Source: a virus
Length of the DNA stretch: 21,041 nucleotides
Strand: one strand, 5' to 3'
IMG/VR virus record: IMGVR_UViG_3300044642_000928
Span: 1-21,041 of that record
Numbering within the stretch: the first letter of the stretch is position 1; each line of letters opens with the position of its first letter. Positions 14,705 to 21,041 of the stretch are shown in pieces. A program made the translations under genes and the position numbers. The notes beneath the pieces were generated by a model. The model made no database searches and was not told the DNA's origin. It saw only the letters and a program-made list of their open reading frames with translations.

Positions 14705-15621
14705 GCTGTTACGAATTCTATTAAACGTTTAAATGTATCAATTAAATTTTCCTGAGACCATTCTTTCCGCAATTTTTCTACATAGTTAGTTGTTTTATTA
14801 AATTCTAATATTTCTGGTAATGTATGTAATGCCATATCTATATTAGGATCGTACACCGGATTAAACATACCTACATTGGTAATTGCTAATGGCGTATTAG
14901 TAGATATTACATAATCAGGAACTCCAGAAATGTCGCGGCCATATCGATATGCAAATGCCATTAAATCATTGTTATAACAAAAATCTAAAATTTCTTCATT
15001 TGAAAGAAACTCAGTAGTAATATTTAATTTAATTCCAGGTTTTAACAGTACCGATCTCATTCTTTCAATATCTGCATTTTGACCGATACCGTCATTATCG
15101 CCATAATATGCTCTAGTAATATGAATATTAATTTGTGCATTTTCAAATTGATCGTTTACTAATTTTACTAAGTCATCAAAACCTTTACGTTCTCCAGCAA
15201 ACCCAAATGAGCCAATATGTACAACATCGTGTTTTGGTTTAGGTTTACTAAGATCGTATTTATATAATGGTCTCGTAAAACCATTTTTTAATGGATCTTG
15301 ATCAATATAATAATCAAACGTAGCAGTATGAAAATCTGGCGTATGCATTATTGTTACTGTATTTAAATCCGGAAAATTATTTTTTACATGTTGAAGAAGT
15401 CCATGATTTAACCAACCATATGGCCCAGTAGGACCACCTTCAATCCAATTAAACAACAATACGTTAACTTGAGATAAATTTAACTGATTAAAATCTTGCA
15501 ACGTTTCTATTTCAAAATACTCAATATCCAAATCGCAATGTTGCAGGGTATCCCAGATACGTAACCCGTATTGATACACCCCGCAATTTTTTTGTTTACT
15601 ATTTATGTAGTATATTTTCAT
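14701..15621 (-). CDS. GT-B glycosyltransferase (GT1/GT4 type)
   Basis: This protein has 306 residues and a GT-B fold. The N-terminal half has MKIYYINSKQKNCGVYQYGLRI and a loop near FNWIEGGPTGPYGWL. VHIGSFGFAGERKGFDDLVKL (about 135-155) is the inter-domain donor-site start seen in GT4 (G-(S/R)-(F/L)-x-x-x-K-G). INIHITRAYYG and FLSNEEILDFCYNNDLMAFAYRYGRDISG correspond to the region in which GT4 enzymes bind the donor sugar; the usual EX7E is not obvious. VISTNTPLAITNVGMF follows. A transferase activity is well supported; specificity is not. It overlaps the next gene by 4 nt. Confidence 0.75.
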   Translation of the reverse strand: MKIYYINSKQKNCGVYQYGLRIWDTLQHCDLDIEYFEIETLQDFNQLNLSQVNVLLFNWIEGGPTGPYGWLNHGLLQHVKNNFPDLNTVTIMHTPDFHTATFDYYIDQDPLKNGFTRPLYKYDLSKPKPKHDVVHIGSFGFAGERKGFDDLVKLVNDQFENAQINIHITRAYYGDNDGIGQNADIERMRSVLLKPGIKLNITTEFLSNEEILDFCYNNDLMAFAYRYGRDISGVPDYVISTNTPLAITNVGMFNPVYDPNIDMALHTLPEILEFNKTTNYVEKLRKEWSQENLIDTFKRLIEFVTA

Positions 15622-16853
15622 TATTTTCCAATTATCTCAAACTTAGGACATGGAACGATAAATTTACCACCATTTGACAAATATTCATCTTCTCTTTGTA
15701 CAAATTCAGATATAAAATGCCACGGAAGTACTAACATATAATCTGGCTTCATTGCTCTAACTTCTTCTTCCGATAAAATAGGAATATTAGTTCCAATTGT
15801 TTTTAATCCAAATTTATATGGGGAACGTTCTGCAATTGCATCTATCATTGTATGATCCAATCCAAACCATTGTAATAATGTATTTCCTTTTGTCGATGCG
15901 CCATATCCGCAAATTACTTTACCTTTAGCTTTTTCTTGTTTAATAAAGTTTACGGTTTGTTCTTTAAGTTCTTCAATATCCGACTGAAACTTTTTCCATA
16001 TATTTAAATCATTCATATTATAGAATGTAGTTTCATATTCTAGTAACGAATCTACTCTAAATTTACATACATCTCTTAATGGACTAGTACCAAATGATGT
16101 AACGTCAGCTGTTTCTTTTTGTACATAAACTCGGAAACTACCTCCATTAACATCATTTAAACTGCAGTCGACTATTTTTAATCCGTGACTCTCAAATAAT
16201 TTTTTAAATGAACCAATTGAATGATAATATGCGTGTTCGTGACAAATATTATCAAATGCCAATTGTTTAATCATTAATGGAGTATATGACAATTGTAATA
16301 CCCATATTCCATTATCATCTAATATTTTACAAACATCATTAATAAAAGGATGCGGATCTAATAGATCGTAAAACATAGCAATCGTCGTTATAACTTTGAC
16401 TTTTTTATCGCCATACCCCGTACGTTGATATGCGTCGTAACTAAAATAATCTTGTACAATCGTAGCTACTTTAGATGATTCGTTAACAAAAGTATCATCT
16501 GCAGGATCGATACCTATTTTACTATAAGTATCAGGTACTTGCTTTAATAAAGTTCCATCATTACATGCAATATCTAACCATATGTCACCTGATTGATGTT
16601 TTACTCGAGATGTTATTTCATCTACAATGTTTCCTAATTCTTTAGTCATAGTAGCATTAATTCCGGAACGATACCAATACTTACCCCACATCGTTTCATT
16701 TGGTGGCATTCCCGTTAATCTAGCAGCGCCAATTTCAGTGTTTAATACTAAATCTAAACTATATTTTTCTCGGCCGGTATAGTCGGATTCTGATTTAATA
16801 AAATCCGAAACATAATGTTCGCCTAAATTTACAACTTTGATGTTATTTTCCAT
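15621..16853 (-). CDS. Sugar C-methyltransferase-like protein (NovU/TylC3/TcaB9 type), lacking the N-terminal zinc site
   Basis: This protein has 410 residues in the three-part layout of nucleotide-sugar C-methyltransferases. The N-terminal domain (VVNLGEHYVSDFI, SLDLVLNTEIGAARL, WYRSGINATM at 60-69) aligns with the family's zinc-binding module, but the Cys pairs are replaced, for example NTEIG where VCxxCG is usual. SAM motif I is IWLDIACNDGTLL (91-103). The catalytic stretch FDNICHEHAYYHS carries Glu206-His207, matching the Glu-His pair of TcaB9. The C-terminal domain starts at ICGYGASTKGNTLLQ with the second Rossmann-like region. The family methylates carbon 3 of 4-keto deoxysugars, which would fit the 4,6-dehydratases in this operon. 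Its start is 4 nt from the Gmd stop. Confidence 0.82.
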   Translation of the reverse strand: MENNIKVVNLGEHYVSDFIKSESDYTGREKYSLDLVLNTEIGAARLTGMPPNETMWGKYWYRSGINATMTKELGNIVDEITSRVKHQSGDIWLDIACNDGTLLKQVPDTYSKIGIDPADDTFVNESSKVATIVQDYFSYDAYQRTGYGDKKVKVITTIAMFYDLLDPHPFINDVCKILDDNGIWVLQLSYTPLMIKQLAFDNICHEHAYYHSIGSFKKLFESHGLKIVDCSLNDVNGGSFRVYVQKETADVTSFGTSPLRDVCKFRVDSLLEYETTFYNMNDLNIWKKFQSDIEELKEQTVNFIKQEKAKGKVICGYGASTKGNTLLQWFGLDHTMIDAIAERSPYKFGLKTIGTNIPILSEEEVRAMKPDYMLVLPWHFISEFVQREDEYLSNGGKFIVPCPKFEIIGK

Positions 16854-16857
16854 ATAT

Positions 16858-17835
16858 TTACTTTATATTATTTTTTAATAAATTAATATCATTAGTTACC
16901 ATTATATTAACCATTTGTTCCAAACTGGTTTTAGGTTCCCATCCTAATTTTTCTTTTGCTTTTGATGCATCGCCTAATAAACACATCGGATCTACTGGAC
17001 GTAATAATTTACTGTCAAATTTAACAAATTTACTCCAATTATCAATTCCAATACACGCAAATGAATAATCTAAAAATTCTTTAATTGAATATGTTTTACC
17101 AGTTGCTAAAACAAAATCTTCCGGAGTATCTTGTTGAAGCATCATCCACATTCCTTCTACGTAATCAGGCGCATATCCCCAATCTCTTTTAGATTCGATA
17201 TTTCCTAATGTTATATGATCTGCTAATCCTAAATGTATACGAGCAACTCCATCAGTAATTTTTCGTGTTACAAATTCTACACCCCTACGTTCTGATTCAT
17301 GATTGAATAAAATTCCATTTACTGCAAACATACCATAACTTTCTCGATAGTTTTTAGTAATCCAATACGCATATAATTTTGCTACACCGTATGGCGAACA
17401 TGGATGAAAATCTGTTAATTCATTAGCAGTTCCACCTTTTTTACCAAACATTTCAGATGACGATGCTTGATAAAATTTAGTGTTTTTATTTCCATATTCG
17501 CGAATAGCTTCTAAAACGCGTAATGCACCTAAACCGGTTATATCTGAAGTTTGTTCCGGTGTTCCCCAACTTTCTCCAGCAAAGGATTGTGCTCCTAAAT
17601 TATAAACTTCATGCGGTTCGCTATCTTTAACTGCGCGAACTAATGAATTTTGATCCGATAAATCTCCTTTCAACATATGAATTTGATCGGATACTTTGAA
17701 TAAATTCGGAGTATATGGTGTACTTTTTCTTCGTTCTAATCCAAATACTTCATAATCTTTTGATAATAAAAATTCGGCTAAATGAGATCCATCCATCCCG
17801 CCGATACCTGTAATTAATGCTCGTTTCTTTTTCAT
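16858..17835 (-). CDS. gmd: GDP-mannose 4,6-dehydratase
   Basis: This protein has 325 residues. The cofactor loop TGIGGMDGSHLAE (9-21) is a variant of the family's TGITGQDGSYLAE. YNLGAQSFAGESW (78-90), ASSSEMFGK (124-132) with Glu128 and a Ser where most have Thr, and SPYGVAKLYAYW with Tyr149 and Lys153 complete the active site. FNHESERRG (177-185), ESKRDWGYAPDYVEGMW and RPVDPMCLLGDASKA are further Gmd hallmarks. It makes GDP-4-keto-6-deoxymannose, the precursor of fucose, colitose, perosamine and rhamnose. No GDP-mannose supply genes are in the window. The start shares one base with the stop of the E1-type gene upstream. Confidence 0.92.
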   Translation of the reverse strand: MKKKRALITGIGGMDGSHLAEFLLSKDYEVFGLERRKSTPYTPNLFKVSDQIHMLKGDLSDQNSLVRAVKDSEPHEVYNLGAQSFAGESWGTPEQTSDITGLGALRVLEAIREYGNKNTKFYQASSSEMFGKKGGTANELTDFHPCSPYGVAKLYAYWITKNYRESYGMFAVNGILFNHESERRGVEFVTRKITDGVARIHLGLADHITLGNIESKRDWGYAPDYVEGMWMMLQQDTPEDFVLATGKTYSIKEFLDYSFACIGIDNWSKFVKFDSKLLRPVDPMCLLGDASKAKEKLGWEPKTSLEQMVNIMVTNDINLLKNNIK

Positions 17836-19220
17836 TATTTATTCTTAAAATTAAAATTAAAAAATTTATCTACAATTGTTTTAATATATGCAATTTGTTC
17901 TTCTGTAATAACTGGACTACAACCTAAAAAGAATGTATCGGTTGTAACTTTTCTGGCTATTGGAAAATCATTGATTACTTGTTCAGGATCCATTAATCCT
18001 TGATATGCTGGCTGTAACATAATATTACCAGCAAAATATGGCCGTGTTTGTATTTTGTGTGATTCTAAAAATTGACAAAATTCGGCTCTCGTAAATCCAG
18101 CACCATCTTTTACCGTTAATGCTACAGCAAACCAATCTGGATCTGCGTGTTCTGTTGCTTTTGGTAAATAAAAGAATTGTTCATATGATTTAAAAATATC
18201 AACAATTAATGCGTGATTTTTTCTTCGAATTTGACCTATTTCTTCTAATTTTTGCATTTGCACAAATGCCATAGCAGCTTGCATTTCTATTGGTTTTAAA
18301 TTATAACCAATTTCTTCGTAAACATATTTATGGTCAAATACGTCATTTGGCAGAGCTGGTAACCAATTATTAAATCGTTGATTACACATTCCGCATTCTA
18401 ACTGATTTTGTTTTCCTACACAATAACAGCCTCGACCCCAATCTCTAAAACTTCTTAAAATTCGCTCCGTTTCTAAATCATTACATGCAACAAAACCGCC
18501 TTCACCCATAGTAATATGATGTGCTGGATAAAATGAACAACTGGCCATTTTGCCATATGTTCCTAATGGCTGATCTTTGTATTTTGAACCTAATGCATCG
18601 CAGCAATCTTCTAATAAAATTAAATTGTATTTTTCAACCAATTCCATTAAACGATCCATATTAGGAGGATTTCCTAAAACATGTGCAAATGTTATAACTT
18701 TAATATCCGGATCTTCTTTTAATTTTTGTTCTACTTGATCTAAATTTAAATTTAAAGATTCTAATTCAATATCCACAAATACCGGAGTAAATCCTAACTG
18801 CAAAATAGGATTAATTGTTGTAGGAAATCCAGCAATTGGAGTTAATACTTTAGTTCCTTTTGGCAAATTCATACCTCGTTTTGAGGTTAATGCTGCTAAC
18901 ATTAATAAATTTGCACTAGATCCACTGTTCGTTAAAATTCCTAATTTTTTACCTAACCGTTTAGGAAATCTGGATTCGAAACGTATACCTTCTTGTCCTA
19001 AAACTAACCATCCTCCTAGTAATGTTTTAACTGCTGCTATATATTCTTTTTCATCAAAATAATTTCCAGCATATTGAACTAAATCTTTACCAGCTTCCCA
19101 TGTTTTAGATGATTCTTTATGTTTGATGAACTTTTCTACTAGATTTAAAATATCTTCTACTTTTAAATCTTTAGAATCTATGAATTCTCGTTCTAAATCA
19201 GTGTACGTTTTATTAATCAT
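17835..19220 (-). CDS. rfbH: E1-type NDP-4-keto-6-deoxyhexose 3-dehydrase (RfbH/DdhC), PLP and [2Fe-2S]
   Basis: This 461-residue protein belongs to the DegT/DnrJ/EryC1 fold but has the E1 features. The PLP site reads SFYPAHHITMGEGG, with His234 where aminotransferases have Lys, so it should dehydrate rather than transaminate. RDWGRGCYC (Cys265, Cys267), Cys276 and Cys279 in ECGMCNQRF, and Cys207 in LEDCCDAL fit the [2Fe-2S] spacing C-x57-C-x-C-x7-C except for one extra residue before the last Cys. ILTNSGSSANLL (95-106) and TPIAGFPTTINPI complete the cofactor pocket. Characterised E1 acts on CDP-4-keto-6-deoxyglucose with an E3 reductase to give 3,6-dideoxy sugars; neither E3 nor CDP-glucose genes are here. 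ColD is less likely because it lacks the cysteines. Confidence 0.9.
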   Translation of the reverse strand: MINKTYTDLEREFIDSKDLKVEDILNLVEKFIKHKESSKTWEAGKDLVQYAGNYFDEKEYIAAVKTLLGGWLVLGQEGIRFESRFPKRLGKKLGILTNSGSSANLLMLAALTSKRGMNLPKGTKVLTPIAGFPTTINPILQLGFTPVFVDIELESLNLNLDQVEQKLKEDPDIKVITFAHVLGNPPNMDRLMELVEKYNLILLEDCCDALGSKYKDQPLGTYGKMASCSFYPAHHITMGEGGFVACNDLETERILRSFRDWGRGCYCVGKQNQLECGMCNQRFNNWLPALPNDVFDHKYVYEEIGYNLKPIEMQAAMAFVQMQKLEEIGQIRRKNHALIVDIFKSYEQFFYLPKATEHADPDWFAVALTVKDGAGFTRAEFCQFLESHKIQTRPYFAGNIMLQPAYQGLMDPEQVINDFPIARKVTTDTFFLGCSPVITEEQIAYIKTIVDKFFNFNFKNK

Positions 19221-19864
19221 AATGTATTGTAAAAATTATTTTGTTTTTCTTGTCGGTCAATTGTTTTTGGGTGATATAAAGCAAAATATTCTACATCTGG
19301 TAGAATAGTATATGTTTTGAACCCATCCAACCGCTCATGTACTTTATTTATCCATTTAATTTCAGGTACATTTCTCCAAATACGCCATTGAAAATCAGGC
19401 CAATTAACCCAACCTTTTTCGTTTACTTTCCAGCCCCATTGTTGAATATGTTCAGGTGTTAAACCCTCAACTGTGTTTACTCGTGGTACTAAGAAAATAT
19501 CCATTTCAGGATTTAATTCTAAAAGCTCATGTAAATGTTTAATTAAATCCTCTGATGGGTATTCATCAGCATCAATTTGGAAGATATAATCTCCGGTACA
19601 TTGTTGGGTTAAATGATTTTTAAATGCTGAGAAATCGCTATTTAATGGGTTAAATATAACTCGGCAATGCCCTTGTTCATTATGTTTCATGATATACTGC
19701 CAAACTAATTTTTTAGCTTCTGACATACTATTAAGATCAGCTACAGACAAATCCATTTGAATAACGATTTCGTCATGAGGTTGTTTATGTTCTAACAAAA
19801 ACGCTAACAATCGTTGAATTTCTATAAATTCATCACAAACGGTTACAGCATAACTTATTTTCAT
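19217..19864 (-). CDS. Glycosyltransferase family 2 (WaaE/KdtX-like)
   Basis: This 215-residue protein is a compact GT-A fold. ISYAVTVCDEFIEIQRLL opens the domain. DEIVIQMDLS and DFSAFKNHLTQQCTGDYIFQIDADEYP lead to Asp98-x-Asp100, the metal-binding DxD. WPDFQWRIWRNVPEIKWINKVHERL near 154-174 is the acceptor-side pattern shared with LPS-core WaaE-type glucosyltransferases, where a conserved His-Glu follows Trp-x-x-x-(V/I). It probably adds a hexose early in a glycan chain. The start overlaps the downstream gene's region by 4 nt on its other side, and 23 nt separate it from the upstream transferase. Confidence 0.8.
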   Translation of the reverse strand: MKISYAVTVCDEFIEIQRLLAFLLEHKQPHDEIVIQMDLSVADLNSMSEAKKLVWQYIMKHNEQGHCRVIFNPLNSDFSAFKNHLTQQCTGDYIFQIDADEYPSEDLIKHLHELLELNPEMDIFLVPRVNTVEGLTPEHIQQWGWKVNEKGWVNWPDFQWRIWRNVPEIKWINKVHERLDGFKTYTILPDVEYFALYHPKTIDRQEKQNNFYNTL

Positions 19865-19887
19865 AATATATAATACGTTATTTTAAA

Positions 19888-21041
19888 TTATTCTCCAACC
19901 TTTTGTAACTTAGGCAATTCTATCTTTTTTAGCTGCGGTAACTTAAGTTCTACTGGCTTTGGTATCTTTGCTACCATTTCTTCTATGTGCTGTAATACGT
20001 TCTTATAGATATCTGATACAGCAGTTTTAGTAAATGTGCTATTAACAAAGTATCTTTGTCGTTTTGCTAAATCACACCATTTCTTGTAGTTTTTACGAAC
20101 ATCCTGCAACATCTTGCCGGCGTATGTATAATCAGGAGTAAACCATTTTGCATCTCCAATTAAAAATGGATTTTGTGCAGATGCATGAATTGGTGTTAAT
20201 CCGCCTGGCAATTCACATATAAAATCTTTTTTCAAGAAATCAGCTTGTCCAGAATAATGCGGTGCTATAATAGGTTTACCGGTTGTAGAAAATTCTAATA
20301 ATGGTCGACCAAATCCTTCAGATTTAGTAAATGTTACCATTGCTTTTACTTTGCTATGATTATACAATGCATTCATTTCAGCATCTGTCAACTCACCATG
20401 CAATACATATACATTTGGAAGTTTTGCGTTACCGAACATATCTCGTATCTGTAATACTTTGGATTCAATATCCATTCGATCCATTATACTATAAGTAGCC
20501 CCACTCGTTTTTAATATTAAGGCCGGCATATCTTTTGTATTTTTGAATGTATTGAAAAAACAATGCACAAGTCCAGAAATATTTTTTCGATCCTCACCGA
20601 TTTGTCCTTGCAACCAATGACCAACTGATAAATACGCCCAAGACTCTTTAATGTCATCCAATGCAGGTACTGATGCTACAACATCTTTATTATTATAAAC
20701 CGTCTCAACAAAATATTCTGGAATTACCTCTATTTTAACAGTTAATGGTTTGTTATGCTTTTTAGAAGTTTCAATAAACACTGTTTTAGTAAATTCACTC
20801 GGAACAATAATTAATTGCATGGCATTTAATTTATCAATCCAATCCTCCGGGCAAATATCTCCTTCGGTTCCTGCAGTTACTCCGATATTGTATTTACCTA
20901 CTGGTTGTAATTCATTAGGAACAGAAATTTGAATCCATATGTCAGGTTGCTGTGTTAGTGGCAACGGAATGATTCTTCGTTGCAAATCAGGTACCAATGG
21001 ATATGACATTGGAGTCGCTCCCCATGGCAATGATACTAATT
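19888..21041 (-). CDS. GT4-family glycosyltransferase (N-terminus beyond window edge)
   Basis: The frame stays open through the right edge (codons for L-V-S-L-P-W-G-A-T-P), so the true start lies outside. A TTG at 21030 is an internal codon, not a credible start. Visible motifs are ISVPNELQPVGKYNIGVTAG near the visible N-terminus (a loop common in phage glycosyltransferases), LIIVPSEFTKTVF, SVGHWLQGQIGEDRKN at the domain hinge and VLHGELTDAEMNALYNHSKV. FTKSEGFGRPLLEFSTTGKPIIAPHYSG carries the GT4 E-x7-E donor site. The C-terminal 30 residues form an odd Pro/Lys/Leu tail with repeated LPxLKK/LPKLQK units. It transfers a sugar to an unknown acceptor. Confidence 0.85.
   Translation of the reverse strand, partial: LVSLPWGATPMSYPLVPDLQRRIIPLPLTQQPDIWIQISVPNELQPVGKYNIGVTAGTEGDICPEDWIDKLNAMQLIIVPSEFTKTVFIETSKKHNKPLTVKIEVIPEYFVETVYNNKDVVASVPALDDIKESWAYLSVGHWLQGQIGEDRKNISGLVHCFFNTFKNTKDMPALILKTSGATYSIMDRMDIESKVLQIRDMFGNAKLPNVYVLHGELTDAEMNALYNHSKVKAMVTFTKSEGFGRPLLEFSTTGKPIIAPHYSGQADFLKKDFICELPGGLTPIHASAQNPFLIGDAKWFTPDYTYAGKMLQDVRKNYKKWCDLAKRQRYFVNSTFTKTAVSDIYKNVLQHIEEMVAKIPKPVELKLPQLKKIELPKLQKVGE

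Noticed and set aside
17835-19220. Annotation as a DegT-type aminotransferase or as ColD
   Set aside because: The PLP-site Lys is His (against aminotransferase), and the cysteine cluster Cys207/265/267/276 is not a feature of ColD.
21028-21030. TTG as the start of the rightmost glycosyltransferase
   Set aside because: The frame continues without a stop to the window edge, with family-like residues (LVSLPWGA), so the start is outside.

Overview
The window looks like part of a large tailed-phage genome (or a prophage of similar make-up). It is AT-rich, and every gene I can support lies on the minus strand. Genes are packed with 1-7 nt overlaps or gaps mostly under 80 nt. A lysis-type set (endolysin, holin-like membrane proteins) sits beside a very long glycan-biosynthesis operon. 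Few starts carry a clear Shine-Dalgarno, and many depend on ATGA/TAATG overlaps. This, together with the endolysin family, leans weakly towards a Bacteroidota-like host, but the host cannot be fixed from the sequence. A cellular origin for the glycan part cannot be excluded either.

Region A (1-1603, cut by the left edge) holds most of a large protein. It has a short helical leader and a hydrophobic glycine/proline module like the one found ahead of toxin domains in polymorphic toxins. Region B (1629-4732) is read right to left: a small two-helix membrane protein, a tandem-PAS sensor with two C-terminal membrane helices, an endolysin (peptidoglycan-binding domain plus a domain with an H...SxGC motif like the YkuD fold), a holin-like protein and a four-helix membrane protein. 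I read this as a lysis cassette. A PAS sensor inside it is the most unusual thing in the window.

Region C (4805 to beyond 21041) is one long operon-like run of 16 genes. It holds seven probable glycosyltransferases, a dTDP-glucose 4,6-dehydratase-like SDR, GDP-mannose 4,6-dehydratase, an RfbH/E1-type 3-dehydrase with its PLP-site His and iron-sulfur cysteines, a sugar C-methyltransferase, an FkbM-type methyltransferase, a second SDR and a small helical protein. It also has a contiguous trio: a thiamine-diphosphate enzyme, an acylating acetaldehyde dehydrogenase and 4-hydroxy-2-oxovalerate aldolase.

Taken together, region C appears able to make and transfer at least one modified deoxysugar, probably deoxygenated at C3 and/or carbon-branched. 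The E1 plus thiamine-enzyme pairing recalls yersiniose synthesis (DdhC + YerE). The aldolase/dehydrogenase pair adds a two-/three-carbon chemistry whose role is open. No nucleotidylyltransferase and no E3 reductase is visible, so the pathway must draw on host enzymes or on genes outside the window. The glycan could decorate the virion or remodel the host surface; the sequence does not decide. I found no RNA genes, IS elements, CRISPR arrays or gene-free stretches above 80 nt.
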